Source: an uncultured Lachnospiraceae bacterium (GTDB lineage: Bacteria; Bacillota; Clostridia; Lachnospirales; Lachnospiraceae). From it: DNA of 64,000 nt. The translations under genes were made by a program, and so were the position numbers. Numbering within the stretch: position 1 is the first letter of the stretch; every line of letters begins with the position of its first letter. Positions 25,755 to 34,620 of the stretch are shown here, piece after piece. The notes beneath the pieces are model-generated. The model did no database searches and was not told where the DNA came from. It saw only the letters and a program-made list of their open reading frames with translations. The DNA lies in NCBI GenBank assembly GCA_947625135.1, contig CANQNE010000002.1, positions 1 to 64,000 of the forward strand, in the 5' to 3' direction.

Positions 25755-25791
25755 AGGACATCCCACGAAATATGGGGTGTCCTCTTTTTTT
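25755..25791. terminator. Bidirectional terminator between the coat genes and fabT-like gene
   Basis: An 11-bp stem (25755-25765 with 25773-25783, one G-T pair) is followed by CTTTTTTT on the plus strand and by TTCTTTTTT on the minus strand. It lies between convergent genes, so it can end both the coat-gene transcript and the acpP-marR transcript. Confidence 0.88.
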
Positions 25792-25795
25792 CATG

Positions 25796-26281
25796 TCATA
25801 GATTCCGGATATCCAAATCCCTGTCTTTATCCTGAAACTGCGGGGCATATTCCGAAAAAAACACGGTCAGCGCATCCAGTGTCTTTACAAGGACGGGCAG
25901 CTCCTGTTCATCCAAATTATCCATGATGGCCTGCGTCAGCTGTCGATGATAGTCCTCATGATGGAGATAGGCCCGAACCCCCTTCTCAGTCAGCCGGACA
26001 AATACCACGCGCCGATCCCTGTCGCTTCTTTTCCGCTGTACATACTTCTTTTTTTCCAGATTATTGACCGCGGTAGTCAGAGATCCTACTGTGATATTCA
26101 GCTTCCCTGCAATGGCGGACATATAGTTGCCCTTTCCAAGTCCGATGGCCTCGATCACGTGCATATCATTATTGGTGAGATTTTGAAATTCTTCGGTAAT
26201 GATCGCCTTTTCCTCCAGCTGCCATATTTGATTGATCAAATTCACCAGAACGTCGTTAATGACGCTGTATGCTTTTTCCAT
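25796..26281 (-). CDS. fabT: FabT-like MarR-family regulator of fatty-acid synthesis
   Basis: A 161-aa MarR-type winged-helix protein. The recognition region ITVGSLTTAVNNLEKKKYVQRKRSDRDRRVV (about 63-93) closely follows streptococcal FabT (VTLGTVTTSLNNLERKGYIERVRS...DRRVV), and MHVIEAIG matches FabT's MHTIDVIG. FabT represses fatty-acid synthesis genes with long-chain acyl-ACP as co-repressor. Here the gene lies directly after acpP on the same strand, and three palindromes like FabT boxes sit in front of acpP, so autoregulation with acpP is likely. FapR is excluded by fold. Confidence 0.82.
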   Translation of the reverse strand: MEKAYSVINDVLVNLINQIWQLEEKAIITEEFQNLTNNDMHVIEAIGLGKGNYMSAIAGKLNITVGSLTTAVNNLEKKKYVQRKRSDRDRRVVFVRLTEKGVRAYLHHEDYHRQLTQAIMDNLDEQELPVLVKTLDALTVFFSEYAPQFQDKDRDLDIRNL

Positions 26282-26342
26282 GCCTGCCTCCGTTTCCTTT
26301 CAGACGGGTTTGTGACCGTGTTTACACGGTTCCTGCAGCAGA

Positions 26343-26567
26343 TTACTGTCTGCTTTCGATATAGGAAATTACATCGCCTACTGTCCGAATGTTTTCCAGA
26401 TCTTCGGTGGGGATTTCCAAATTATACTCGTCTTCCAGGGTTGTCACGATTTCAAAGAGATCCAGAGAATCCGCCTCCAGATCATCTTTAAATGAGGTGG
26501 CTTCTGTGATGGAATCCGCGTCTACATTTAAATTTTCCGCAATCAGTTCTTTCAGTTTTTCTAACAT
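26343..26567 (-). CDS. acpP: Acyl carrier protein
   Basis: A 74-aa acidic four-helix protein. The phosphopantetheine attachment serine lies in EADSLDLFEI (about residue 36). The remaining ATTS, YNLEIPTEDLENI and TVGDVISYIE segments are typical. The start MLEKLKEL has AAGGAG 7 bases upstream; an ATG two codons earlier is too close to that site. The motif DSLDLFE with Phe instead of the common Val/Met is seen in type II systems of Clostridia. The fab genes themselves are not in the window. Confidence 0.93.
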   Translation of the reverse strand: MLEKLKELIAENLNVDADSITEATSFKDDLEADSLDLFEIVTTLEDEYNLEIPTEDLENIRTVGDVISYIESRQ

Positions 26568-26602
26568 GGTCATTCTCCTTTATTTTTTATACATTTTTAT
26601 GT

Positions 26603-26628
26603 AAACCGCAGGCGGATGCCCGCAGTTT
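26603..26628 (-). promoter_or_regulatory. Strong hairpin in the acpP leader
   Basis: An 11-bp stem (26603-26613 with 26618-26628, two G-U pairs in RNA) with a 4-base loop lies about 36 nt before acpP. No U-run follows, so it is not an ordinary terminator. The leader between the operator cluster and the start is about 190 nt, unusually long and GC-rich, with further self-complementary runs (GGGAAC...GCTTTCC). Confidence 0.5.
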
Positions 26629-26736
26629 ATATTCATTCCGGCAGGAAAGCGCCCGAAAGCAGTTCCCGCTGTCTTTGCCGCCGCCCGCCGCGTCAGCCTT
26701 TCAACTGCTCTCCGGCAGCCATAAAAAAGAAATCGT

Positions 26737-26771
26737 TTCAAGAGTAATACATCGTGCAGGACTTGTCAAGT
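26737..26771 (-). promoter_or_regulatory. Candidate promoter of the acpP-fabT unit
   Basis: On the minus strand TTGACA lies within the first palindrome (about 26763-26768) and is followed 17 bases later by TACTCT. The -10 is weak. If correct, a repressor bound to the palindromes would cover the -35. Confidence 0.45.
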
Positions 26772-26806
26772 GACTTGACTGTCAAGTAATATGACTGTCA
26801 AGTATT
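26761..26806. promoter_or_regulatory. Cluster of three FabT-like operator palindromes
   Basis: Three sites follow one another: ACTTGTCAAGT (26761-26771, perfect), ACTTGACTGTCAAGT (26773-26787, perfect 7-1-7) and an imperfect copy with intact right half GACTGTCAAGTATT (26793-26806). They share the TTGA...TCAA symmetry of FabT boxes from streptococci (TTTGAnTnTCAAA, from memory). The nearest regulator gene, two genes away, is FabT-like. The palindromes are seen directly; the ligand is inferred. Confidence 0.7.
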
Positions 26807-26834
26807 TTGAACACCCAATCGTTCTTGAGCCAGA

Positions 26835-27710
26835 TCATATTTTTGCTTCCGGCGGCTCCCGGAACATGGCGATTTCCTCCTTATAAGGCGGAATGGCGCG
26901 CTTCTCTCCCTCCGGCGTGTCCAGATAGGGCGTTTCCAGAATTTTGGGAATATGCTCAAAATCAGGGTGATGAACTATGTAGTAAAGGGCTTTGAAGCCA
27001 ATCTCTCCCTTGCCGATATTGGCGTGACGGTCCTTGGCAACCCCCATCGGATTTTTACTGTCGTTAATGTGAAAGACCGCGATCTGATCCTTGCCCAGAA
27101 TACGGTCAAATTCTTCCATGACACCGTCAAAATCGTGAGCAACGTTATAACCGGCGTCATGGGTATGGCAGGTATCGAAGCAGACACGTAATAGATCTCT
27201 GCGCCTTACGCCCTCATAGATCCGCGCAAGCTCCTCAAAGCTGCGGCCTATCTCGGAACCCTTCCCGGACATCGTCTCCAGCGCGATATGACAGGTCACG
27301 TCATCGGTCAGCACCTGATTTAAGCCCCTGATGATCTGCTCGATGCCTGCATCCGCGCCTGCTCCTACATGGGAGCCGGGATGAAGGATCAGAATATTGC
27401 TGCCCATAGCTGTAGTTCGCGCAAGCTCCAATGTCAGAAATTCTACCGCAAGCTGAAAAGTCTCGGGCTTTACGGTATTCGCAAGATTGATGATATAAGG
27501 CGCGTGTACCACAAATTCCGTAATGCCGTGGGCTTTCATATAGTCCCATCCCGCTTCAATATTCAACTGAGAGATCTCCTTGCGTCTGGTATTCTGGGGC
27601 GCGCCGGTATAGACCATAAAGGTGTTGGCGCCATAACTGACAGCCTCCTTTACTGAATTCAGGAACATATCCTTTCCCGCCATGCCCACATGGGAACCGA
27701 TCTTCAACAT
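26835..27710 (-). CDS. nfo: Endonuclease IV (AP endonuclease)
   Basis: A 291-aa TIM-barrel AP endonuclease for base-excision repair. Zinc ligands are visible in [31 protein letters not shown] (about 176-188) and the later [11 protein letters not shown]...HANIGKG segment. The family start [17 protein letters not shown] fits this ATG; the frame is open further upstream only across the promoter. Length is normal (about 280-290). Confidence 0.95.
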   Translation of the reverse strand: MLKIGSHVGMAGKDMFLNSVKEAVSYGANTFMVYTGAPQNTRRKEISQLNIEAGWDYMKAHGITEFVVHAPYIINLANTVKPETFQLAVEFLTLELARTTAMGSNILILHPGSHVGAGADAGIEQIIRGLNQVLTDDVTCHIALETMSGKGSEIGRSFEELARIYEGVRRRDLLRVCFDTCHTHDAGYNVAHDFDGVMEEFDRILGKDQIAVFHINDSKNPMGVAKDRHANIGKGEIGFKALYYIVHHPDFEHIPKILETPYLDTPEGEKRAIPPYKEEIAMFREPPEAKI

Positions 27711-27747
27711 GCCTGTCCATCCCTTCCTTACATGATTTCCTCTGTTT

Positions 27748-27776
27748 ATTATATAATCTTCCCATTCTTCCGTCAA
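27748..27776 (-). promoter_or_regulatory. Promoter of nfo
   Basis: On the minus strand TTGACG (27771-27776) and a perfect TATAAT (27748-27753) are separated by 17 bases, 38 bases before the nfo start. Confidence 0.82.
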
Positions 27777-27864
27777 TCACTGCTTTTTTGTCTCCGCCAC
27801 AGGATTTTCATGATCCGCGGATAGCTGCATTGTCGGAATCGAAGTTTGACAACACTGATCAGAA

Positions 27865-27915
27865 TAAAAAGGCTGCTGTAAAATCGCTCCCCGGGGGACA
27901 CTTTACAACAGCCTT
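27865..27915 (-). terminator. Terminator of the rubrerythrin gene
   Basis: A 12-bp stem (27871-27882 with 27902-27913, one G-U pair) with a GC-rich 19-base loop is followed on the minus strand by TTTTTATT. It begins 20 bases past the rubrerythrin stop. Confidence 0.88.
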
Positions 27916-27932
27916 ATCATGCAGTTAGGCGA

Positions 27933-28544
27933 TCATCCGTACATCAGGCTGGGTTCTATGCAGTCCAGCTTCAGATTGTAGAAATATCCCTGATCATGCC
28001 TGCATACAGGACACTGGGGCGGCGCCTCCAGTCCGGTAAGCACATGTCCGCAGTTTAAACAGATCCATGTCGTCTCATTTGCGGAGCTGAACAAAAATCC
28101 CTGTTCCATCAGGTCTGCAAACTTGCCGAATCGGTCGCCGTGTGTCTTTTCAATCTGTGCGATCTGATGAAAGGAACGGGCGATATCCGTAAAGCCCTCC
28201 TCCTTTGCAATGTCACCAAACGTCTGATACACCGGCTCATACTCTTCATATTCGTTGTGCTGCGCGCTGCGCAGCAGCCTGGCCACATCGTCGTAAATGT
28301 CAACCGGATAACCGCCGTCCACGGTGATGGTCTCTCCTGCCAGATCTTTTAAATATTGATAATATATCTCTGCATGCTCCTTTTCCTGATTGGCGGTAAA
28401 CTGAAATACCGCGGATATCACATACAGTCCCGCATTTTTGGCCTGAGACGCCGCAAAGGTATATCGGTTTCTTGCCTGACTTTCGCCTGCAAAAGCGCGC
28501 ATGAGATTCTCTTTTGTTCTGCTTTCTCTGAATTCAACTGCCAT
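27933..28544 (-). CDS. rbr: Rubrerythrin
   Basis: A 203-aa non-haem iron peroxidase. The ferritin-like diiron domain (about 1-150) shows the ExxH-type ligands in AGESQARNRY, NQEKEHAEIY and QIEKTHGDRF. The C-terminal rubredoxin-like domain has CLNCGHVL and CPVCRHDQGYF (CxxC twice). It reduces peroxide in anaerobes using NADH-derived electrons. Start at the second Met is preferred because GAGGATGG precedes it. I see no PerR box in the 98-bp upstream gap, only a short GCTG/CAGC hairpin. Confidence 0.92.
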   Translation of the reverse strand: MAVEFRESRTKENLMRAFAGESQARNRYTFAASQAKNAGLYVISAVFQFTANQEKEHAEIYYQYLKDLAGETITVDGGYPVDIYDDVARLLRSAQHNEYEEYEPVYQTFGDIAKEEGFTDIARSFHQIAQIEKTHGDRFGKFADLMEQGFLFSSANETTWICLNCGHVLTGLEAPPQCPVCRHDQGYFYNLKLDCIEPSLMYG

Positions 28545-28642
28545 AGTTTCCATCCTCGCTTTACTTATTTGCTGCTTGGAACAGCTTTAAACATAGTATT
28601 GCTAAAAAATGGGACTACTATACATTTTCTGGAATCTGTTTG

Positions 28643-31600
28643 TCAGATATTTTTCACCGTGGCAATATCCACCATTGTCAATGTGGTGATATCCGCGTTT
28701 TCCAGACTGGACACAAGGGCAAAGGCCGTGTCAAGACTTGTGAGCACGTTGACGCCGGTCTCAATGGCGTTTCGTCGGATCTGGAAGCCGTCGTGGCTGT
28801 GAACGCTGCCCTGATTGGGAATGTCGATGACAAGGTCGATCTTATGTCCAAGGATCAGATCCAGAATATTGGGAGACTCCTCCTCGATCTTGCGGGTCTG
28901 CAGAACCTCCACGCCATTGGCGCCAAAATATTCCTGTGTCCCCCTTGTAGCATAAATCCGATATCCCAGCTTTCCAAACCGCTTCGCCAGATCCAATGCG
29001 TCCGCTTTTTCAGAATCCTTGATGGTCATGATCATCTGCTTATGCTTCGGCAGAGAGATCCCTGCCCCCAAAAATGCCTTGTACAGCGCCTCGTCAAAGC
29101 TCTTTGCAATGCCAAGCACCTCGCCGGTGGACTTCATCTCCGGTCCAAGGCTGATATCCGCGCCTCTTAACTTTTCAAAGGAGAAAACGGGCATCTTTAC
29201 GGCTATATAATCCGCTTCAGGCTGCAGCCCGGGCGTATATCCCATATCCTTTAATTTATTTCCGATGATCACCTGTGTGGCAAGCGCCACGATGGGGATC
29301 CCCGTCACCTTGCTGATGTAAGGCACAGTACGGCTGGAACGAGGATTCACCTCGATCACGTACACCTCGTCGCCGCAGACAATAAACTGAATGTTGATCA
29401 TCCCCACTACATGGAGAGACTTTGCCAGCCTGCGGGTGTATTCTACAATGGTGTCCTTGCTCTTTTGAGAGATGGTCTGGGCCGGATATACGGAGATGCT
29501 GTCGCCGGAATGAACCCCGGCCCGCTCGATATGTTCCATGATGCCCGGAATCAGAATGTCCTCTCCGTCACAGACCGCATCTACCTCCAGCTCCTTGCCC
29601 ATGAGATATTTATCTACCAGAATGGGATGCTCCTGGGCAATCCGGTTGATGATCCCGATAAATTCGTCGATATCCTGATCGTTGATGGCGATCTGCATAC
29701 CCTGACCGCCCAGCACATAAGAGGGACGCACAAGTACGGGATAGCCCAGTTTTGCGGCGGCAGCCTTCGCCTCCTCCGCGGTAAACACTGTCAGTCCTGC
29801 GGGACGGGGGATCTCACACTGCTCCAGGATCTCATCAAAAAGCTCCCGATCCTCGGCGGCGTCCACATTCTCCGCGGAGGTTCCAAGGATAGGAACGCCC
29901 ATTTTCATCAGACTCTCTGTGAGCTTGATGGCGGTCTGCCCGCCGAACTGCACCACGGCGCCGTCCGGATGCTCCAGTTCCACGATATTTTCTACATCCT
30001 CCGGCGTCAGCGGTTCAAAATACAGCTTGTCCGCAATGTCAAAGTCGGTGCTTACTGTTTCGGGATTGTTATTTACGATAATGGTCTCGTAACCTGCCTT
30101 TGAAAAAGCCCAAGTGCTGTGCACGGAACAATAGTCGAACTCAATGCCCTGCCCGATCCGGATGGGGCCGGAGCCAAGCACCAGTACTTTTTTCTTCTGC
30201 CTTGTTTCAACCAGTTCGTTTTCGCTGCCGAACACAGAATAATAATAGGGTGTGCTTGCCGCAAACTCTGCGGCGCAGGTATCTACCATCTTAAAGGCCG
30301 CATGAATCCCGAATTCATCCCGCAGCTCTTTAATCTGACGTTCTGTCTTCCCCGTCAGTCTGGCGATCACACAGTCTGGAAATTCTATGCGCTTTGCCTC
30401 TGCCAGAAGCTCTTTTGTCAGAGCTTCTGATTTCAGCCGCTGTTCCATCTCCACAAGAATCGCGATCTTGTCAATAAACCAAAGATCGATCTGTGTAAAC
30501 TCATGGATCGTCCTGTAGGAAATTCCCCGGCGGATCGCTTCCGCGATCACAAAGATCCTTCGGTCATCTACCCGGTGCAGCTTCTTTAAGAGCTTCTCTT
30601 CAGAAAGATCTGCATAATCCTCCACGATCAGACTGTCCACATGCTGCTCAAGAGAACGGAGCGCTTTCATCAGCGCACCCTCAAAATTGCTGCATATACT
30701 CATGACCTCGCCGGTGGCTTTCATCTGCGTGGTCAGTTTTCGGCTGGCGGAAATAAACTTGTCAAATGGCAGGCGGGGGATCTTTACCACGCAGTAGTCC
30801 AGCATTGGCTCAAAGCTGGCATAAGTCTTGCGGGTAATGGCATTCTTGATCTCGTCCAGCGTGTAACCGAGGGCGATCTTTGCCGCAACTTTGGCGATGG
30901 GGTAGCCCGTTGCCTTAGAGGCAAGGGCGGAACTGCGGCTGACACGGGGATTGACCTCGATAACGCAGTATTCAAAACTGGAAGGATGCAGGGCAAACTG
31001 TACGTTGCAGCCGCCGGTGATGTTCAGCTCATTGATGATGTTCAGCGCAGAGGAACGGAGCATCTGGTATTCCTTGTCCCCAAGCGTCTGGGAAGGCGCC
31101 ACAACGATGCTGTCTCCGGTATGTACGCCTACCGGATCGATATTTTCCATATTACATACGGTAATGCAGTTGCCGTTTGAATCCCGCATTACTTCATATT
31201 CAATCTCTTTCCAGCCGGCAATACAACGCTCCACAAGTACCTGCCCCACCCGGCTCAGACGAAGGCCGTTTGACAGGATCTCGATCAGCTCTTCCTCATT
31301 GTGCGCGATACCACCGCCGCTGCCGCCCAGTGTGTAGGCAGGACGAAGCACCACCGGATAACCGATGGTATTGGTAAACGCGATGCCGTCGTCTATATTG
31401 GTTACTACCTGAGAAGGGGCGCAGGGCTCCCCGATCTTCTCCATTGTCAGCTTGAATTCCTCACGGTCTTCCGCCTTCTTGATGGTCTCCGGTTTCGTGC
31501 CGATCAGACGTACATTATTTGCCTTCAGAAACCCGGATTCTTCCAGTTCCATGGCAAGATTTAATGCAGCCTGTCCGCCGAGAGTAGGCAGCACGCTGTC

Positions 31601-31849
31601 CGGTCTCTCGATCTGAATGATCTTTTCCAGTACCTTTGCCGTCAGCGGCTCGATATAGACGTTATCTGCAATATCCTTATCCGTCATGATGGTAGCCGGA
31701 TTGGAGTTTACCAGCACGACATGGATCCCCTCTTCTTTCAGGGAACGGCAGGCCTGCGTGCCTGCATAATCAAATTCCGCAGCCTGTCCGATGACGATCG
31801 GGCCGGAACCGATGACTAACACTTTTTTGATATCCGGATTCTTTGGCAT
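28643..31849 (-). CDS. carB: Carbamoyl-phosphate synthase large subunit
   Basis: A full-length 1068-aa CarB, with two homologous ATP-grasp halves (about 1-400 and 550-930), the oligomerisation domain between them, and the C-terminal MGS-like allosteric domain (about 935-1068). The start PKNPDIKKVLVIGSGPIVIGQAAEFDY and the repeat KKVLVLGSGPIRIGQGIEFDYC mark the two halves. It makes carbamoyl phosphate for pyrimidine and arginine synthesis. It begins at the last base of carA (TAATG), so the two are translated together. Confidence 0.98.
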   Translation of the reverse strand: MPKNPDIKKVLVIGSGPIVIGQAAEFDYAGTQACRSLKEEGIHVVLVNSNPATIMTDKDIADNVYIEPLTAKVLEKIIQIERPDSVLPTLGGQAALNLAMELEESGFLKANNVRLIGTKPETIKKAEDREEFKLTMEKIGEPCAPSQVVTNIDDGIAFTNTIGYPVVLRPAYTLGGSGGGIAHNEEELIEILSNGLRLSRVGQVLVERCIAGWKEIEYEVMRDSNGNCITVCNMENIDPVGVHTGDSIVVAPSQTLGDKEYQMLRSSALNIINELNITGGCNVQFALHPSSFEYCVIEVNPRVSRSSALASKATGYPIAKVAAKIALGYTLDEIKNAITRKTYASFEPMLDYCVVKIPRLPFDKFISASRKLTTQMKATGEVMSICSNFEGALMKALRSLEQHVDSLIVEDYADLSEEKLLKKLHRVDDRRIFVIAEAIRRGISYRTIHEFTQIDLWFIDKIAILVEMEQRLKSEALTKELLAEAKRIEFPDCVIARLTGKTERQIKELRDEFGIHAAFKMVDTCAAEFAASTPYYYSVFGSENELVETRQKKKVLVLGSGPIRIGQGIEFDYCSVHSTWAFSKAGYETIIVNNNPETVSTDFDIADKLYFEPLTPEDVENIVELEHPDGAVVQFGGQTAIKLTESLMKMGVPILGTSAENVDAAEDRELFDEILEQCEIPRPAGLTVFTAEEAKAAAAKLGYPVLVRPSYVLGGQGMQIAINDQDIDEFIGIINRIAQEHPILVDKYLMGKELEVDAVCDGEDILIPGIMEHIERAGVHSGDSISVYPAQTISQKSKDTIVEYTRRLAKSLHVVGMINIQFIVCGDEVYVIEVNPRSSRTVPYISKVTGIPIVALATQVIIGNKLKDMGYTPGLQPEADYIAVKMPVFSFEKLRGADISLGPEMKSTGEVLGIAKSFDEALYKAFLGAGISLPKHKQMIMTIKDSEKADALDLAKRFGKLGYRIYATRGTQEYFGANGVEVLQTRKIEEESPNILDLILGHKIDLVIDIPNQGSVHSHDGFQIRRNAIETGVNVLTSLDTAFALVSSLENADITTLTMVDIATVKNI

Positions 31850-32922
31850 TATGCTGTCACCTCCATCATGCTGATAAACTGGTCAAAGAGCGATGCGGAA
31901 TCCTGAGGACCCGGGCAGGCTTCCGGATGAAACTGTACGGTAAAAATGTTTTTGTTCAGATATCGGAGCCCCTCTACCGTACCGTCGTTCACATTGACGA
32001 AGGCCACTTCCGCAATGGACGGATCCATTTTTTCCGTGTCCACCACGTAGCCGTGATTTTGAGAGGAAATATATACTCTGTTGGTCTTTATATCCTTCAC
32101 CGGATGGTTTCCGCCCCGGTGTCCGTATTTCATCTTGTGCGTGTCCGCGCCATTTGCAAGCGCCATCAGCTGATGCCCAAGGCATATAGCAAAAATGGGA
32201 ATATCGGAGTCATATAGCTTTTTCAGTTCTTCAATGATCGAAGCACATTCCTTTGGATCTCCCGGTCCGTTGGAGAGCATGATCCCGTCAGGCCTTGCTG
32301 CAAGGATCTCTTCCGCAGAGGTGAACGCCGGGTAGACCGTTACCTGACACCCTCTCTGGTTCAGGGACTTTGCAATGTTGTTTTTGGCGCCGAGATCAAG
32401 AAGGGCGACTCTTTTGCCGGTGCCCGGCAGCGTATAGGGAGCTTTGCAGGTCACTTTTTCCACTACCTTGCCGGTTCGATAGGATTTCAACTTGGGAAGA
32501 ATCTCTTCAAGACAATACTGCTCATTGACGGTGATCATGCCGTTCATGGTACCTTTCTCACGGAGAAGCTTTGTCAGCGCTCTTGTATCAATCCCGGCGA
32601 TCCCTGGAATATCATATTTTATTAAGAACTCCTGAATGGATGCCTCGCTTCTGAAATTGCTGGGCAGACGACTCAACTCACGAACAATATACCCGTCAGG
32701 CCATGGACGTTCGGACTCCATGTCCTCATAACAAATGCCGTAATTTCCGATCAACGGGTAGGTCATCACTACAGCCTGTCCTGCATAGGACGGATCTGTA
32801 AGCACCTCCAGATAACCGGTCATAGACGTGTTAAAAACGATCTCGCTGATCACGTCCTTTTGGGCTCCAATACTGGTGCCTGCAAAAACGGTTCCGTCTT
32901 CCAAAATTAAAAAAGCTTTCAT
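31849..32922 (-). CDS. carA: Carbamoyl-phosphate synthase small subunit
   Basis: A 357-aa glutamine amidotransferase subunit. The N-terminal CPSase_sm domain (KAFLILEDGTVFAG) is followed by a class I GATase domain with catalytic Cys in FAICLGHQLMAL (about 240) and His-Glu in FTVQFHPEACPGP near the C-terminus. It delivers ammonia to CarB. Only carA-carB are together here; the pyr genes are elsewhere. Confidence 0.97.
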   Translation of the reverse strand: MKAFLILEDGTVFAGTSIGAQKDVISEIVFNTSMTGYLEVLTDPSYAGQAVVMTYPLIGNYGICYEDMESERPWPDGYIVRELSRLPSNFRSEASIQEFLIKYDIPGIAGIDTRALTKLLREKGTMNGMITVNEQYCLEEILPKLKSYRTGKVVEKVTCKAPYTLPGTGKRVALLDLGAKNNIAKSLNQRGCQVTVYPAFTSAEEILAARPDGIMLSNGPGDPKECASIIEELKKLYDSDIPIFAICLGHQLMALANGADTHKMKYGHRGGNHPVKDIKTNRVYISSQNHGYVVDTEKMDPSIAEVAFVNVNDGTVEGLRYLNKNIFTVQFHPEACPGPQDSASLFDQFISMMEVTA

Positions 32923-33004
32923 TGCAATCACCTGTCCTCCCAATTGACAGCCCTGCTTTTTTTTGCCATCATTTTCAGGAGTGGCCTCCTGTTTTTGCTC
33001 AAAA

Positions 33005-33028
33005 AAAAAGACAGAAACATGCCTTTTT
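33005..33028 (-). promoter_or_regulatory. Hairpin with U-run at the 5' end of the carA transcript (candidate attenuator)
   Basis: A 9-bp stem (33005-33013 with 33020-33028, one G-U) with a 6-base loop ends, in minus-strand RNA, in nine consecutive U (plus-strand A run 33001-33009). It begins within about 10 bases of the expected transcription start. No PyrR binding-loop sequence is recognisable. Confidence 0.45.
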
Positions 33029-33041
33029 GCAAATTTTTTCT

Positions 33042-33070
33042 ATTTTACCACAACATCTTGTACATTTCAA
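33042..33070 (-). promoter_or_regulatory. Promoter of carAB
   Basis: On the minus strand TTGAAA (33065-33070) and TAAAAT (33042-33047) lie 17 bases apart, about 120 bases before the carA start. Confidence 0.75.
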
Positions 33071-33108
33071 TATGTAAATCACAAGATTTTAAAAATTATC
33101 AAAAATAA

Positions 33109-34485
33109 TTAGGTACGCTCTTCACTTTGCGGATGCTCTTCCGGCAGTGTCCGAAAGAAGTGAATGGCAAAGGGTATGGTAATGGGCAGAGACAAAACCA
33201 GCGAAAGGGGCTGCGCCTCCTGAATGCCGTACTGTCCCCGAAAATGAGAAAGCAGCAAAAGAAGCGGAATGAACAGCACTCCGTTTCTCAAAGCAGAGAG
33301 AACCGTTGCGCCAAGCCTCATTCCCGTACTTTGAAACAGCATTTCCGTTGTCATGCAAAAAGGCAGCGTAAGTGTGGCAAGAGCCTGCAGCTGTAATGCC
33401 CTGGTTCCGATCGTGATCACTTCCGGATCATCCCGGAAAATACCGATCAGACTGCCGGAAAAGAAAAAGAGGATCACACAGCCCAACGCAATGATCCCTT
33501 CTGAGACCAACGCGGTAAACTGAAACCCTTTTTTCAGCCGGGAATATCTGCCGGCACCATAATTAAATGCAGAAACAGGCTGAAACCCCTGCCCTACACC
33601 AATGGCAATAGAAAAAGCAAAGAAGACGATTCTTGAAACGATACTCATGGCCGCAACGGTGGCATCGCCATAGGCGGCGCATTGTCCGTTGAGCAGTACT
33701 GTAGTAAGGCTGTTCAGCCCCTGCCGCAGCAGGCTGGGAAATCCTGTCGCCATAATATTCCCGAGAACACGGGGGCTGGTATGAAACACACATTTGACGC
33801 CGAGCTTCGTCTCTGTTTTTCCGGAAAGAAACATCACCAGCAAGACAACCCAGCTGATGATCTGGCTGACAGCTGTGGAGAGTCCCGCGCCGGCAATCCC
33901 CATGTCCAGGCCAAACATCAGAATGGGATCCCCGATCATGTTGAGAACCGCGCCAAGCATCAGCCCGATCATTCCAAGGGATGCTTTTCCCTCATAGCGA
34001 AGAATATTATTCAGCGTCAGGCTGCCGCTCATAAAAGGAGCCGCAACCAAAATGTAGGCGATATATGTTTTGGCATAAGGCGCAATGGTTTCCGTACTCC
34101 CAAGAAACATGACGACATCATCCAGCCAGACAAAACCGATTATCGTGATCAGCAGCCCGCAGAACATGGAACCAAAAAAACCAACAGAAGCATGAACAGA
34201 CGCATTTTCCTTATCCCGCTGTCCCAAAGCCCTTGACAAAATACTGCCTGCGCCCTGTCCGAACATGAAGCCGAATGCCTGTATGATTGCCATAAAACCA
34301 AATACAACGCCTACAGCTCCGCTGGCGCTTGTTCCCAGATGCCCCACAAAGGCAGTATCTACCAGATTGTAAATATTGTTGATCAGCATGGAAAGAATGC
34401 TGGGGATCGACAAGGTCAGTATCAGCCGCGGGATAGGCGTGCCTGTCATGATATCAAATTGTGTTTTGATTTTCTTTTCCTGCAT
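33109..34485 (-). CDS. MATE-family multidrug efflux transporter
   Basis: A 458-aa, 12-helix MATE protein. It opens GTPIPRLILTLSIPSILSMLINNIYNLVDTAFVGHLG, the classical first-helix region, and repeats the fold in the second half (ATGFPSLLRQGLNSLTTVLLN). Such proteins export cationic drugs or metabolites using Na+ or H+ gradients. The upstream in-frame Met was discarded; AAAAGGA precedes MQEKKIKT. It stands alone between its own promoter and the carA promoter. Confidence 0.92.
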   Translation of the reverse strand: MQEKKIKTQFDIMTGTPIPRLILTLSIPSILSMLINNIYNLVDTAFVGHLGTSASGAVGVVFGFMAIIQAFGFMFGQGAGSILSRALGQRDKENASVHASVGFFGSMFCGLLITIIGFVWLDDVVMFLGSTETIAPYAKTYIAYILVAAPFMSGSLTLNNILRYEGKASLGMIGLMLGAVLNMIGDPILMFGLDMGIAGAGLSTAVSQIISWVVLLVMFLSGKTETKLGVKCVFHTSPRVLGNIMATGFPSLLRQGLNSLTTVLLNGQCAAYGDATVAAMSIVSRIVFFAFSIAIGVGQGFQPVSAFNYGAGRYSRLKKGFQFTALVSEGIIALGCVILFFFSGSLIGIFRDDPEVITIGTRALQLQALATLTLPFCMTTEMLFQSTGMRLGATVLSALRNGVLFIPLLLLLSHFRGQYGIQEAQPLSLVLSLPITIPFAIHFFRTLPEEHPQSEERT

Positions 34486-34520
34486 GGTAATCGTTCCTTT
34501 TAATTCGTTTGCATTTTTGC

Positions 34521-34549
34521 ATGATAGCACGTGTTTCTGAATATTTCAA
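34521..34549 (-). promoter_or_regulatory. Promoter of the MATE transporter gene
   Basis: On the minus strand TTGAAA (34544-34549) and TATCAT (34521-34526) are 17 bases apart, 35 bases before the start codon. Confidence 0.75.
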
Positions 34550-34551
34550 TA

Positions 34552-34591
34552 GGCAGCACACCGAAAAATACAATTTTTTCGGAATGCTGCC
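34552..34591 (-). terminator. Long hairpin after the SpoIID-like gene, probable terminator
   Basis: Arms of 17 bases (34552-34568 with 34575-34591, two mismatches) lie 29 bases past the stop of the SpoIID-like gene and right before the MATE promoter. The inner stem is A/U rich (CCGAAAAA with TTTTTCGG), but there is no true U-tail after it. A short TGCTGCC repeat precedes it. Confidence 0.5.
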
Positions 34592-34620
34592 AGTGCTGCC
34601 GGTGCTGCGGCAATCTTTTT

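Noticed and set aside
32923..33041. PyrR-dependent attenuator before carA
   Set aside because: No PyrR binding-loop consensus found, and the terminator-like hairpin lies at the transcript start rather than after an anti-terminator.
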